Source of the DNA: Actinospineispora spinosispora DSM 44797
GTDB taxonomy: Bacteria > Actinomycetota > Actinomycetes > Mycobacteriales > Pseudonocardiaceae
Assembly: GCF_000429025.1 (NCBI RefSeq)
Contig: NZ_AUBB01000025.1
Span: 1 to 64,000, forward strand
Length of the DNA: 64,000 bases
Reading direction: 5' to 3'
Part shown: in pieces, positions 41,860-51,004 of the stretch
Numbering within the stretch: position 1 is the stretch's first letter
How the letters are laid out: each line of letters starts with the position of its first letter
Position numbers and translations under genes: made by a program
Notes under the pieces: model-generated
Databases searched by the model: none
What the model saw: the letters and a program-made list of their open reading frames with translations, nothing else
What the model was told of the DNA's origin: nothing

Positions 41860-42717
41860 ATGGCGCGCGATGCTAGCGACAGCCGTCCGGGCGCGCCTCC
41901 GAGTTTCAGCGGCAGCTCAGGGCAGGTTCAACGGGCGGCGGGCTGGGTAGGCGTCGGCGTGGAGCAGGAACCATGGACCGGGTTGCCGGGCGCGATCGAA
42001 CGCCTCGGGCCGGTGGACCGCGTCGAGCTCAAGGTCCTGCTGGACGCCGACTCCGCCGACGTCATGTCGGCGCTGGGGGTGCGGCCCCGTTCCGTACGCC
42101 GACGCTGGGTCTACTACCTGGACAACCCCGACGGCACGCTGCGTGACCTGGGCATCATCATCCGGGTACGGCTCACCCAGCACCGGAAGGCCGAGCTGGT
42201 CACGAAGCTGCGCCGTGCCGATCCCTGTGCCCTCCCGGTCAGCCGGCTCCCGCACCTGGCCCTCGAGCTGGACGCGCTGCCGCACCGGACCCAGTGGTGC
42301 GCGGCGGTCAGACGACCGCTGAAGCTCGGCTCCTTCGCCGACGGCACGGGACGGCTGGACACGTTGTCCGCCGAGCAACGACTGTTCCTGACCCACCTCA
42401 CCCCCGACGCCACCGCGTTCGAACAGCTCAGCCCGCACGGCTCCGCCTCCGTGCTGCGGGTGTGCGGCGCGGCGGCCGGCCTGCCGAAGCTCACCGTGGA
42501 GGACTGGCGATTCCCGAACGGCGACCAGGTGGTCGAGCTGTCGCTGAAGTGCGCGCCGAGGCAGGCGCCCCGGTCCGCGGCCCGGCTGCGTCGGTTCCTG
42601 CGGATGTCGCGGCTGCGTACTCATCGGTCCCAGCGGACGAAGACGGAGCTGTGCTGCAGCGTCCCGAGTTTGTCGCCGGAGCGTGCGGGTAGTCGAACCA
42701 CATGGCACAGACGCTGA
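41860..42717 (+). CDS. CYTH-like (class IV adenylate cyclase/triphosphatase-fold) protein
   Basis: 285 aa from ATG 41860, sharing bases with a possible divergent proS ATG. The region VDRVELKVLLDADSADVMSA has the ExK pattern of CYTH proteins, then VYYLDNPDGTLRDLGIIIRV, LVTKLRRADP and WRFPNGDQVVELSLKCAPRQ. These give the tunnel-fold layout. The first ~40 residues are low complexity, so a later start is possible. Its last 16 bases overlap the DJ-1/PfpI gene. The substrate may be a polyphosphate or nucleotide; this is inference. Confidence 0.65.
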   Translation: MARDASDSRPGAPPSFSGSSGQVQRAAGWVGVGVEQEPWTGLPGAIERLGPVDRVELKVLLDADSADVMSALGVRPRSVRRRWVYYLDNPDGTLRDLGIIIRVRLTQHRKAELVTKLRRADPCALPVSRLPHLALELDALPHRTQWCAAVRRPLKLGSFADGTGRLDTLSAEQRLFLTHLTPDATAFEQLSPHGSASVLRVCGAAAGLPKLTVEDWRFPNGDQVVELSLKCAPRQAPRSAARLRRFLRMSRLRTHRSQRTKTELCCSVPSLSPERAGSRTTWHRR

Positions 42718-43289
42718 ACTCACGCAAGGTCGCCTTCCTCGTCGCGCCGGAAGGCATCGAACAGGTCGAGCTGACCGAGCCGTGGAAGGCCGTCGAGGAG
42801 GCGGGCGGCACACCCGAGCTGATCTCCACCAGCTCCGGAGAGGTTCAGGCCTTCAACCATCTGGACAAGGCCGACACGTTCACCGTCGACCACGTGGTCG
42901 GCGACGTGAGCGTCGAGGACTACGACGCGCTCGTCCTGCCCGGCGGTGTTGCGAACCCCGACTTCCTGCGCACCGACTCCGACGCCGTGGCGTTCACCAG
43001 GGCCTTCTTCATCCAGAGCAAGCCGGTGGCGGCGATCTGCCACGCGCCGTGGACACTCGTCGAGGCGGGCGTGCTCGCCGGCCGACGGCTGACCTCCTGG
43101 CCGAGCCTGCGGACGGACCTGCGCAACGCGGGCGCCGAGTGGGTGGACGAGAAGGTCGTCGTGGACCAGGGCCTGATCACCAGCCGCAACCCCGACGACC
43201 TGCCGGACTTCTGCAAGACGCTGGTCGAGGAGTTCGCCGCTGCCGGGGACCGCGAGGTTCCCTCGCCCGGTCACCCGACGCCGGGCTGA
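42702..43289 (+). CDS. DJ-1/PfpI family protein (general stress/glyoxalase-like)
   Basis: 195 aa from ATG 42702. KVAFLVAPEGIEQVELTEPW, ALVLPGGVANPDFLR and the nucleophile elbow PVAAICHAPWTLVEAGVL (Cys followed by His) identify a PfpI/YhbO-type protein, with chaperone, deglycase or protease roles proposed for the family. All key residues are present. It overlaps the CYTH gene, so translation may be coupled. Confidence 0.92.
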   Translation: MAQTLNSRKVAFLVAPEGIEQVELTEPWKAVEEAGGTPELISTSSGEVQAFNHLDKADTFTVDHVVGDVSVEDYDALVLPGGVANPDFLRTDSDAVAFTRAFFIQSKPVAAICHAPWTLVEAGVLAGRRLTSWPSLRTDLRNAGAEWVDEKVVVDQGLITSRNPDDLPDFCKTLVEEFAAAGDREVPSPGHPTPG

Positions 43290-43290
43290 G

Positions 43291-43545
43291 TCAGTCCTTC
43301 TCCAGCGCGACGACGAGCCGGTCGAGCTTGCCGTTCAGGGTGCGAAGCTCCTGCGCGACCGCTTCGAGCCGCTGACCGTTGGTCTCCTCCAGCTGGCGCA
43401 GCACCGCGAGGAGATGGTCGTTCATCGAGCCCAGCGCCTCGCCGTTCGTCTTCTTCAGCTCGCTGAGCACGTCGGCGAGGCGCGCGTTGGTCGTCACGAG
43501 AGCGTCCTGGAGGGCGCCGGTGCCGGCGAGGTCGCGGATAGCCAT
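43291..43545 (-). CDS. small coiled-coil protein of unknown function
   Basis: 84 aa from ATG 43545. Most of the chain is heptad-like and helical (LLAVLRQLEETNGQRLEAVA then QELRTLNGKLDRLVVALE). No domain is recognised. It converges on the DJ-1/PfpI gene with one base between stops. It could be a structural or oligomerisation partner. Confidence 0.65.
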   Translation of the reverse strand: MAIRDLAGTGALQDALVTTNARLADVLSELKKTNGEALGSMNDHLLAVLRQLEETNGQRLEAVAQELRTLNGKLDRLVVALEKD

Positions 43546-43588
43546 TGGTGCAGGCTAATGCGGTAGGCCGGATCGGGCAGGACGACGC

Positions 43589-43616
43589 TTGACCTCAACG
43601 TTGGTTGATGTACGAC
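43589..43616 (+). promoter_or_regulatory. promoter with MerR-like palindrome
   Basis: TTGACC (43589-43594) and TACGAC (43611-43616) flank ACCTCAAC-GTTG-GTTGATGT (43592-43611, arms with one mismatch). This type of palindrome lies between the -35 and -10 at promoters controlled by MerR-family activators. Transcription would start about at 43623, three bases before the ATG at 43626, so the message may be leaderless. Confidence 0.5.
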
Positions 43617-43625
43617 GCTGTGCGC

Positions 43626-44270
43626 ATGGACAACGCATCACGCCTTCCGACCTTCGACAACGCCTACCAGCGGCGCTCGGCCCCCTGGGTCATCGGTGAG
43701 CCGCAGCCGGCCGTCCTGGAGCTCGAACGCGCCGGACTCATCACCGGCCGGGTCCTGGACATCGGCTGCGGGGCGGGCGAACACACGATCCACCTGACCA
43801 GGCTCGGCTACGACGTGCTGGGTGTCGATTTCGCGCCGACCGCGCTCGAAGTCGCCAGGGAGAATGCAACGACCCAGGGCGTTCCGGCCCGATTCGAGAC
43901 GGCCGACGCACTTTCCCTCATCGGTTTGTCAGGTTTCGACACTGTCATAGACAGTGCACTCTTTCACGTATTCGCGACCGAGGAACAACAGCGCTATGCG
44001 CGCACGCTGCACGGGGTGTGCGCACCGGGTGCGCGGGTGCACGTCCTGGCGCTGTCCGACCGGACCCCCGGCTTCGGACCCCGGATCAGCGACGCGGCCA
44101 TCCGGGCGGCCTTCACCGAGCCCCTCTGGGCCCTGGACCAGCTGGAGCCGGACATCTACCGCGCCGACGGCAGCCCCGAGGACAGGGCGCAGCTCGGCCT
44201 TCCCGCCGAGGGCCTGGTCGACATGACGGCCTGGCTGGCCACCGCCCGCAGGCTCGACAACTCGGAATGA
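43626..44270 (+). CDS. class I SAM-dependent methyltransferase
   Basis: 214 aa from ATG 43626 (MDNASRLPTFDNAYQ); upstream TTG/ATG/GTG codons at 43605-43620 are possible. VLDIGCGAGEHTIHLTRLGY is motif I, and VLGVDFAPTALEVAREN is motif II. PWVIGEPQPAVLELERAGLI resembles small-molecule and thiol methyltransferases. The MerR-like palindromic promoter suggests inducible expression. No MerR gene is adjacent. Confidence 0.85.
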   Translation: MDNASRLPTFDNAYQRRSAPWVIGEPQPAVLELERAGLITGRVLDIGCGAGEHTIHLTRLGYDVLGVDFAPTALEVARENATTQGVPARFETADALSLIGLSGFDTVIDSALFHVFATEEQQRYARTLHGVCAPGARVHVLALSDRTPGFGPRISDAAIRAAFTEPLWALDQLEPDIYRADGSPEDRAQLGLPAEGLVDMTAWLATARRLDNSE

Positions 44271-44755
44271 CGACTCTCGGTTTCTCACGCCGCTGCCGCA
44301 TTCGTACGCGGACAGTTGCCTCGTACACACACAGCGTGTTGTTTCAGTTCGAAAACTCACCCGGAAACGCCGAGTGCATACCACCATTAGCGTGAACTTA
44401 ACCACGGAGAGCACCAATTGGCGCAGAGAGGAATACCCTGTTCAGTGAGCAGCATGGTCTGACACAGGCTTACCGCTTGTCGCTGGGGAGCGGACGGGCG
44501 GTCGCGGGCCGGGGTCGGTCGTCTCGGGGACGACCGGCTCCGGCCACTTTCATCTCACGAGCCGGACCGCCGAGCAGTATGCCCCTGACCACTCGATCAT
44601 GGCCAGCCCGGCGCGGGTGACCACACACCGCTCCACTCGTACCCAGCGGCGTTCCGGCGGTGTTCCGACGGCTGGAGGCCTGATCGGGCCTTGTATAGTT
44701 CCAGCGGTTAGATGCCGTCGGGGCCCACTGAATACGATAAGGATGGGGTAAGGAC
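44271..44755. other. 485-base stretch without a recognisable gene
   Basis: The first part (44290-44460) is less GC-rich than the rest of the window and has no frame with good codon bias. A short minus-strand frame around 44550-44771 ends with EWSGAYCSAVRLVR but shows no start signal or family. Its right end should hold the promoter of the secreted-protein gene; GGTAAGG before 44756 is a clear ribosome-binding site. I see no RNA gene. Confidence 0.5.
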
Positions 44756-45169
44756 ATGCGTGGTCACGCACGATTCGGGTCTCTCATCTGTGCAACGGCA
44801 GCCGCGGGAGCCATCGTGCTCCTCTGGCCGAATGCTCCGATGGCCGCCGCGGCGGAAGGTACATTCACTTACACCGACGCCGCCGGTGTCAGCAAGACCA
44901 GCGCCAATCCCCCGGACGATTACTGCGTCGTATTGGCCGGCAAGGGCGAGATCGCGAATGACACCGACAAGCCGGTCGGCTTTTACAAGACCGGCGACTG
45001 CAAGGAAAAGGTCGCCTCGGTCGCCAAGGGCGACTCGGGTTCCGTTCCGCAGTACGGCTCGGTGATGTTCAGCAGGAACAATGCCCCGCAATCCGAGCCG
45101 ACGCACGCGGCCAAGCCCGCGCCGAGGCGCCAGCAGTCCGACTCGGGCGGCGGCCTGCTCGGCCTTTAA
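44756..45169 (+). CDS. small secreted protein with two cysteines
   Basis: 137 aa from ATG 44756. The signal peptide GSLICATAAAGAIVLLWP, ending NAPMAAAAEG, precedes a mature chain with TFTYTDAAGVSKTSANPPDD, YCVVLAGKGE and KTGDCKEKV. The two Cys could form one disulfide. The tail is Pro/Ser/Gly-rich (APRRQQSDSGGGLLGL). No family is recognised. Lower GC in the 5' half and a strong terminator just downstream suggest an independent, well-expressed unit. Confidence 0.75.
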   Translation: MRGHARFGSLICATAAAGAIVLLWPNAPMAAAAEGTFTYTDAAGVSKTSANPPDDYCVVLAGKGEIANDTDKPVGFYKTGDCKEKVASVAKGDSGSVPQYGSVMFSRNNAPQSEPTHAAKPAPRRQQSDSGGGLLGL

Positions 45170-45177
45170 GCACAGCG

Positions 45178-45222
45178 ACAGCGAACCGGCGTTCGGATCA
45201 TGCCGAACGCCGGTTTTGCTGT
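45178..45222 (+). terminator. strong hairpin terminator
   Basis: AACCGGCGTTCGG (45184-45196) pairs perfectly with CCGAACGCCGGTT (45203-45215), six-base loop, extended by further pairing of the flanking ACAGC and GCTGT, with TTTT at 45213-45216. It begins about 10 bases after the secreted-protein stop. Confidence 0.85.
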
Positions 45223-45393
45223 GTCGCGACACATGTTGACGTGCCGTGACAACGCTGTTTCATTTTCTCAAGTCTCCATCAAGTCGCCTGGCGCCCCCTC
45301 GGCGACGTGCTTAGACTCTGCGCCCATCAGAACTTCCGGTCGAAGCGGCTAGTTCGTCATCTCACTGGGCACCACGCGCAAGGGGGCCAGCCC

Positions 45394-46848
45394 GTGTCAT
45401 CTAATACCAAGGCCGAAGACTCCGCGAACTACGAATCTCGAACCGATTTATCAGTCTTCGAGGACCAGGGTTACCAGAAGGCCCTCGGTAACCGCCAGGT
45501 CCAGATGATCGCCATCGGCGGCGCCATCGGCAGCGGCCTGTTCCTCGGTGCCGGTGGGCGGTTGCACTCAGCCGGTCCCGCACTGATGATCGTCTACGCC
45601 GTCGCGGGTGTCTTCGCGTTCCTGGTGGTCAGGGCGATGGGCGAGATGGTGATGCACCGCCCGACATCCGGTTCGTTCGTCTCCTACTCGCGCGAGTTCA
45701 TCGGCGAGAAGTCGGCGTACTTCGCGGGCTGGATGTACTTCCTGAACTGGGCCTGTAGCGGCATGGGTGACGTCACGGCCGCCGCCGTGTACGTGAAGTT
45801 CTTCTTCCCGGACATCCAGCAGTGGATTCCGGCCCTGATCGCGCTGGCCGTCGTGCTCGCGGTCAACCTGGTGTCAGTGAAAATCTTCGGCGAGCTGGAG
45901 TTCTGGTTCGCCATCATCAAGGTGGTCACGCTGATCGCCTTCATGGTGATCGCCATCGTCGTACTGGTCATCCGTACCCCGGTCGACGGTCACTCGACCG
46001 GCCCGCAGATCATCTTCGACAACGGCGGATTCTTCCCGTTCGGCTTCCTCGCCGTCCTGATGATCCTGCAGGGTGTCGTGTTCGCCTACGCAGGTGTCGA
46101 GATGGTGGGCGTCGCCGCTGGTGAGACGAACAACCCACGCAAGGTGATCCCCAAGGCGGTCAACTCGGTCGGGTGGCGGATCGCCATCTTCTACGTGGGC
46201 TCCGTGCTGCTGCTGACCATGCTGCTGCCCTCGTCGGTCTACCAGTCCGGTGTCAGCCCGTTCGTCACCGCACTGGACAAGATCGGCATTCCCGGCTCGG
46301 CCGGCATCATGAACATCGTCATCCTGACCGCAGCCCTGTCCAGTGTGAACTCCGGCCTGTACACGACCGGCCGGGTCCTGCGGTCTCTGGCGTTCAACGG
46401 TTCAGCACCGATGTTCCTGTCCAAGATGAGCAAGAGCGGTGTGCCCTACGCGGGTGTGCTGCTCACCGGTGTCATCTACCTGATCGGTGTGTTCCTCAAC
46501 CTGATCCTGCCGCACGACGCCTTCGAGGTGACGACCGAGCTGTCCGCTGTGGGCATCATCGGAATGTGGTCAATGATCATGGTTGCGCACCTCGCCATGC
46601 TCCGGGCCGCCAACGCCGGACTGGTCGAACGGCCTGCCTTCCGACTGCCCGGCGCCCCGTACACCAACTACGTCACGCTAGTGTTCCTGGTGTTCGTGCT
46701 TGCGATGACCTGGTTCAACGGGCACACCGGCAAGATCGTCGTCGGCTGTATCCCGCTGATCGCCATCGCACTGGTTGTCGGCTGGTTCTGCGCTAGGGGC
46801 GGAGTCGACCGAATCCGCCGCCAAGGCGTGGGGAGCCATCACCGGTAA
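45394..46848 (+). CDS. amino-acid permease of the APC superfamily (AnsP/GabP-like)
   Basis: 484 aa from GTG 45394, with AAGGGGG upstream. About 12 membrane helices. The first reads MIAIGGAIGSGLFLGAGGRL, followed by GEMVMHRPTSGSFVSYSREF and VEMVGVAAGETNNPRKVIPK, diagnostic of the AAT family (asparagine, aromatic and other amino acids). Codon 19 (45448-45450) is TTA. It stands alone, with a terminator immediately downstream. Substrate specificity is not clear. Confidence 0.92.
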   Translation: MSSNTKAEDSANYESRTDLSVFEDQGYQKALGNRQVQMIAIGGAIGSGLFLGAGGRLHSAGPALMIVYAVAGVFAFLVVRAMGEMVMHRPTSGSFVSYSREFIGEKSAYFAGWMYFLNWACSGMGDVTAAAVYVKFFFPDIQQWIPALIALAVVLAVNLVSVKIFGELEFWFAIIKVVTLIAFMVIAIVVLVIRTPVDGHSTGPQIIFDNGGFFPFGFLAVLMILQGVVFAYAGVEMVGVAAGETNNPRKVIPKAVNSVGWRIAIFYVGSVLLLTMLLPSSVYQSGVSPFVTALDKIGIPGSAGIMNIVILTAALSSVNSGLYTTGRVLRSLAFNGSAPMFLSKMSKSGVPYAGVLLTGVIYLIGVFLNLILPHDAFEVTTELSAVGIIGMWSMIMVAHLAMLRAANAGLVERPAFRLPGAPYTNYVTLVFLVFVLAMTWFNGHTGKIVVGCIPLIAIALVVGWFCARGGVDRIRRQGVGSHHR

Positions 46849-46860
46849 CCCATGATCCAT

Positions 46861-46901
46861 CGAAAGGCCCGGCACCGAATACCTCGGTGCCGGGCCTTTC
46901 G
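46861..46901 (+). terminator. rho-independent-like terminator after the permease
   Basis: A perfect 18-bp stem, CGAAAGGCCCGGCACCGA (46861-46878) with its complement (46884-46901), five-base loop, followed by CATTTTC. It begins 12 bases after the permease stop and separates it from the nicotinate operon. Confidence 0.92.
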
Positions 46902-46997
46902 CATTTTCTGATAAGCGTCTCAGTTAACCGGCGAGGTGCGATCGGCAGGCGTAGCGTCCGACCGTCACGGCCAACCGGAGTCTGAGGGGACTACCGC

Positions 46998-48281
46998 ATG
47001 ACCCAGGCCAGCAGCGAGGCGCGCGAGCGACTCACGCCAGATCAGCGCAACTCGTTCACCGCCGCGCTACTCGGCTGGATGATGGATGCTTTCGACTATT
47101 TCATCGTGGTGTTCGTCTACGCCTCGATTGCGAAGGACTTCCACGTCTCACTGAGCGAAGTCGCGTTCCTGACCACCGCCACGCTTGTCATGCGCCCGGT
47201 CGGCGCGATCATCTTCGGGCTCTGGGCGGACCGGAAAGGGCGGCGAATTCCGCTGCTCGTGGACGTCGTCTTCTATTCACTGGTCGGCTTCCTGTGTGCT
47301 TTCGCCCCGAACTTCACCGTTCTGGTGATCCTGCGCATGCTCTACGGCATCGGCATGGGCGGCGAATGGGGTCTCGGCGCGGCGCTGGCCATGGAGAAGA
47401 TTCCGGCGAAGCGGCGTGGTTTCTTCTCCGGCGTCCTGCAGCAGGGCTATTCGATGGGTTACCTGCTCGCGGCACTGGCGAACCTGCTGGTGGTCAACGC
47501 GGCCGGGCTGTCCTGGCGCTGGCTGTTCGCGCTGAGCATCTTCCCCGCGCTGATCAGCCTGCTGATCCGGACCAGGGTCAAGGAGTCCGAGGTCTGGGAG
47601 GACACGCAGCAGAAGATGCGCATGACCCAGTCCTCGTTCCGTGACGTGCTGCTGAACGCGACGGTGCTGCGCCGGTTCGTCTACCTGATCCTGCTGATGA
47701 CGGCCTTCAACTGGATGAGCCATGGCACGCAGGACATCTACCCGACGTTCCTCAAGGCGACCGAGAACGGCGGCGCGGCGGTGTCCGGCACCACGGCGTC
47801 CTGGATCGCGGTCGTCTACACGATCGGCGCGACGATCGGCGGCATCATCTTCGGGCCGCTGTCCTCACGGTTCGGCCGGCGCTACACGATCGCCTTCTGC
47901 TCGGTGCTCGGGCTGCCGATCGTCCCACTGTTCGCCTACTCGCACACCGTCGGCATGCTGTGCCTCGGCTCGTTCCTGATGCAGGTCATGGTGCAGGGCG
48001 CCTGGGGTGTCATCCCGGCGCACCTGTCGGAGATGTCGCCGGACACCATCCGCGGCTTCTACCCCGGCGTGACCTACCAGCTGGGCAACCTGCTCGCCTC
48101 GCTGAACCTGCCGATCCAGGAATCGCTCGCGGCCAAGCACGGTTATCCGTTCGCGCTGGCCGCCACGATCATCCCGGTGTTCATCGTGACCATCATCCTG
48201 GTTCTGCTGGGCAAGGAGGCCAGAGGTATCGAGTTCGGCGGCCGCCTGGGCACCGAACCCGCGCCAGTTGGTAGCTCCTAG
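46998..48281 (+). CDS. MFS transporter, candidate for nicotinate or a pathway acid
   Basis: 427 aa, 12 membrane helices. [20 protein letters not shown], then the A-loop motif [17 protein letters not shown] and [20 protein letters not shown] are typical of the SHS/AAHS carboxylate transporters. First gene of the rightward nicotinate operon, 65 bases before nicX. The pathway context suggests import of nicotinate or a downstream acid. ATG 46998 follows GGAGTCTGAGGGG. Confidence 0.85.
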   Translation: MTQASSEARERLTPDQRNSFTAALLGWMMDAFDYFIVVFVYASIAKDFHVSLSEVAFLTTATLVMRPVGAIIFGLWADRKGRRIPLLVDVVFYSLVGFLCAFAPNFTVLVILRMLYGIGMGGEWGLGAALAMEKIPAKRRGFFSGVLQQGYSMGYLLAALANLLVVNAAGLSWRWLFALSIFPALISLLIRTRVKESEVWEDTQQKMRMTQSSFRDVLLNATVLRRFVYLILLMTAFNWMSHGTQDIYPTFLKATENGGAAVSGTTASWIAVVYTIGATIGGIIFGPLSSRFGRRYTIAFCSVLGLPIVPLFAYSHTVGMLCLGSFLMQVMVQGAWGVIPAHLSEMSPDTIRGFYPGVTYQLGNLLASLNLPIQESLAAKHGYPFALAATIIPVFIVTIILVLLGKEARGIEFGGRLGTEPAPVGSS

Positions 48282-48346
48282 CCCTTGACCTGAGCGCCTC
48301 GAACAGGGATCGTCAGTGTTCGGACTATCTCGGTTGGAGGATGGCA

Positions 48347-49378
48347 GTGAACCACAACCTGCTCAACGACATCTGCCTGCGGCAGCTGACCCTGAGTGGC
48401 GTACACGAGGGCGAGACCATCTCGGTGCTGACCCAGGGTGACGAACGCGCCGACTACGCCGACGCGTTCATGTGGGCGGCGCAAACGCTCGGCGCGCGGA
48501 CATTCCACCTGCGGCTTCCGTCGCCGGCGAGCGCGTCGGGCGCCTGGGCGGTCGGCCAGTCCGGGCTGGCCGGCAACCAGCTCGCCGTGGACGCGCTCAA
48601 ACAGACCGAGATGCTCGTCGACCTGACGTTCCTGCTGTTCAGCAAGGAGCAGTTCGAGATTCAGGCGGCGGGCACGCGGGTGCTGACCGCCGTCGAACCG
48701 GCGCCGCTGCTGGCCCGGCTGATGCCGACGCGTGAGCTGCGCGAACGCGTCGAGATCGGCGCCGAGCTGCTGGCCAAGTCGCAGTCCATGCGGATCACCA
48801 GCCCGCACGGCACCGACGTCACCTACAGGCTCGGTGTGTACCCGACGATGAGCGAGTACGGCTACACCGACCAGGCCGGGCGCTGGGACCATTGGCCGGC
48901 GGCGTTCGTGTTCACCGGCGGCGCCGACGACGGGGTGGACGGCACCATCGTGCTCGCGCCCGGCGACGTGCTGCTGCCGTTCAACACCTACGTCCAGGCG
49001 CCGGTGGAGTTCACCATCGAGCAGGGCTTCATCCGCGACATCCGGGGCGGGCTGGACGCCGAGCTGCTCTCGTCCTACATCAAGAGCTTCGACGACCCGC
49101 GCGGCTACGGCATGTCCCACGTCGGCTGGGGCCTGGACGAGCGTGCGCACTGGCACGGGCTCACTCAGTTCGGCGGCGGTATGGGCATGGAGCTGCGCAG
49201 CTTCTACGGCAACGTCATGTTCTCCATCGGCCCGAACAACGAGCTCGGCGGACCGAACGACACCCCGTGTCACTTCGACATCCCGATGCGCGGCTGCTCG
49301 CTCTACCTCGACGACGAACTGATCGTCGACGCCGGCGAGCTGACCGTGGCCGACATGCGGCCGGCGGGTAAGCGATGA
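48347..49378 (+). CDS. nicX: 2,5-dihydroxypyridine 5,6-dioxygenase (NicX)
   Basis: 343 aa from GTG 48347, which has GGAGG six bases upstream; the ATG at 48341 gives two more residues but lies directly on the GGAGG. The family signature is strong: YPTMSEYGYTDQAGRWDHWP, MSHVGWGLDERAHWHGL and TPCHFDIPMRGCSLYLDDEL, with the His (SHVGWG) and His-x-Asp (CHFD) iron ligands. It opens the ring to N-formylmaleamate. It overlaps nicE by four bases. Confidence 0.93.
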   Translation: MNHNLLNDICLRQLTLSGVHEGETISVLTQGDERADYADAFMWAAQTLGARTFHLRLPSPASASGAWAVGQSGLAGNQLAVDALKQTEMLVDLTFLLFSKEQFEIQAAGTRVLTAVEPAPLLARLMPTRELRERVEIGAELLAKSQSMRITSPHGTDVTYRLGVYPTMSEYGYTDQAGRWDHWPAAFVFTGGADDGVDGTIVLAPGDVLLPFNTYVQAPVEFTIEQGFIRDIRGGLDAELLSSYIKSFDDPRGYGMSHVGWGLDERAHWHGLTQFGGGMGMELRSFYGNVMFSIGPNNELGGPNDTPCHFDIPMRGCSLYLDDELIVDAGELTVADMRPAGKR

Positions 49379-50118
49379 CCGACCATCACATCGGCATGAT
49401 CGTGCCGAGCTCGAACCTCACGATGGAGACCGAGCTGCCACGCATGCTGCGTGCCCGCGAGGAGGTCGACCGGGACAACCGGTTCGTCTTCCACTCCGCG
49501 CGGGCCCGCATGCAGCACGTCACCCCGGAGCAGCTGCGCGCAATGAACGCGCAGGCCGAGCGCGCCGCGACCGAGCTGGCCGATGCCCGGCCGGACGTCG
49601 TCGCGACCGCGTGCCTGGTGGCGATCATGGCGCAGGGACCCGGCTACCACTGCACCGCCGAGGACTCGATCAGCGCCGCGCTGCGCGCCGAGGGCTCGGA
49701 CGCGCCGGTCATCTCCAGTGCGGGAGCACTGCTGTCCGGCATCGAGGCGCTGGGCGCCCGCAAGGTAGCGATCATCACGCCCTACCTGAAGCCACTGACC
49801 CAGGCCGTTGTGGACTACCTGGAGGACGCGGGCGTCGAGGTGGTCGACGCGCTGTCACTGGAGGTACCGGACAACCTGGCCGTCGCCCGCCTGGACCCCG
49901 CCGACCTGCGCGACCACTACCGGAAGCTGTCGCTCGCCGGCGCGGACGCGCTGGTCCTCTCGGCATGCGTCCAGATGCCGTCGCTGCCGTCCATCCAGCC
50001 GGTGGAGGACGAGCTGGGACTGCCGGTCCTCTCCGCCGCGACGGCAACCACCTTCAGAATCCTGCAGTCGCTGAACCTGCCCACCAAGGTCCCCCACGCA
50101 GGCTCACTCCTCACGTGA
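49375..50118 (+). CDS. nicE: maleate cis-trans isomerase (NicE)
   Basis: 247 aa. Asp/Glu racemase fold: HIGMIVPSSNLTMETELPRM, the first catalytic Cys in VATACLVAIMAQGPGYH, and the second in LVLSACVQMPSLPSIQ. It should turn maleate into fumarate, the last step of nicotinate degradation. The stop TGA lies in CACGTGAGTGG, a half-copy of the palindrome end motif. Confidence 0.92.
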   Translation: MTDHHIGMIVPSSNLTMETELPRMLRAREEVDRDNRFVFHSARARMQHVTPEQLRAMNAQAERAATELADARPDVVATACLVAIMAQGPGYHCTAEDSISAALRAEGSDAPVISSAGALLSGIEALGARKVAIITPYLKPLTQAVVDYLEDAGVEVVDALSLEVPDNLAVARLDPADLRDHYRKLSLAGADALVLSACVQMPSLPSIQPVEDELGLPVLSAATATTFRILQSLNLPTKVPHAGSLLT

Positions 50119-50149
50119 GTGGCGCCGGCTACGAACCCAGCGCAGCCGA

Positions 50150-50917
50150 TCAGCCGAACCCGATGTCGCGCTGCCAGTCGTCGAGCAGCGCGACGTCACC
50201 TTCGACGTCGATACCGGGTTCGCCGAAAGGCTTGCGCCGGTAGATGGCCAGCAACAGGTCGGTCAGCGAGGCCCGGACGACGACCGACGCCGCGCGGCGG
50301 CCTCGGCTCCAGGTGATGACGTCGCCGCCGAGGTCGACGAACCAGACAGCCTCGAAGTCGGTGGCCTCGAAGGTGAGACTCCGGCCGTGTCCGAGCAGCT
50401 CACGTTTCCTCGGCTTGTACTCGAGGTGGAAGGGCAGCGCGTCGAGCTCCATCCACTCGTCGACCGCGTCGAGGACGATGTCGGGCCCGGCAGTGAACTC
50501 ACGCCCGGCCGCCAGCAGGGCGTCGGCGCGGTGCACGAGTGTCTCGTGGGTGAAGCGACGGGCGAAGAAGGCCGTGGGTGCTTCGAGGCCGTGTTGCATA
50601 GCGACCCGCACGTCAGGACCCGCCTGGCGCAGGGTCTCGGCAAGGCGAGCGGCACCGTCGACGAGCCAGTCCGAGGGTGCCTCGCCCGAGTCGTCCCCCT
50701 CGGTCTGCCGGATCCGGTCGTCGGGGATGAACTCGGTCGCCCGGGTCCGCACGGTCTCCTCGATCCACCGGTGACCGCCGCCGATGTGCCGCAGCAGCCT
50801 GCCGAGCGTCCAACCAGGGCAGGATGGCACCGGCGCGCGCAGGTCGGCGCCCTTGATCTCGGTGGCGAGCAGCTCGGTCTGGATGAGAATCTCGCTGCAG
50901 TGGCGGTCGTAGTGCAT
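50150..50917 (-). CDS. DinB-fold maleylpyruvate isomerase family (mycothiol-type) protein
   Basis: 255 aa from ATG 50917, with AGGAAGG upstream. LRAPVPSCPGWTLGRLLRHI then GGGHRWIEETVRTR fits the MDMPI/TIGR03083 N-terminal four-helix bundle with metal histidines. The C-terminal region (RRAASVVVRASLTDLLLAIY) matches the family's C-terminal domain. Members use mycothiol as cofactor or are resistance proteins. It lies between the two nicotinate operons but has no step in that pathway. Confidence 0.82.
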   Translation of the reverse strand: MHYDRHCSEILIQTELLATEIKGADLRAPVPSCPGWTLGRLLRHIGGGHRWIEETVRTRATEFIPDDRIRQTEGDDSGEAPSDWLVDGAARLAETLRQAGPDVRVAMQHGLEAPTAFFARRFTHETLVHRADALLAAGREFTAGPDIVLDAVDEWMELDALPFHLEYKPRKRELLGHGRSLTFEATDFEAVWFVDLGGDVITWSRGRRAASVVVRASLTDLLLAIYRRKPFGEPGIDVEGDVALLDDWQRDIGFG

Positions 50918-51004
50918 GACTTGCCTTCCTGATGGCGGGTCCGATGTGGAGTGGTCGGAGCACGGCACTCACTTTTGACACTCCCCCGCAGAGAGGTTCG
51001 CCCG

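Noticed and set aside
44470..44771. Minus-strand small genes in the gap before the secreted-protein gene
   Set aside because: The frames have no ribosome site or family similarity and overlap the secreted-protein promoter.
50110..50123. Another palindrome of the CGTGAGTG family at the nicE stop
   Set aside because: Only one arm (CGTGAGTGGC) is present; no CACTCACG follows within 80 bases, so it is at most a relic.
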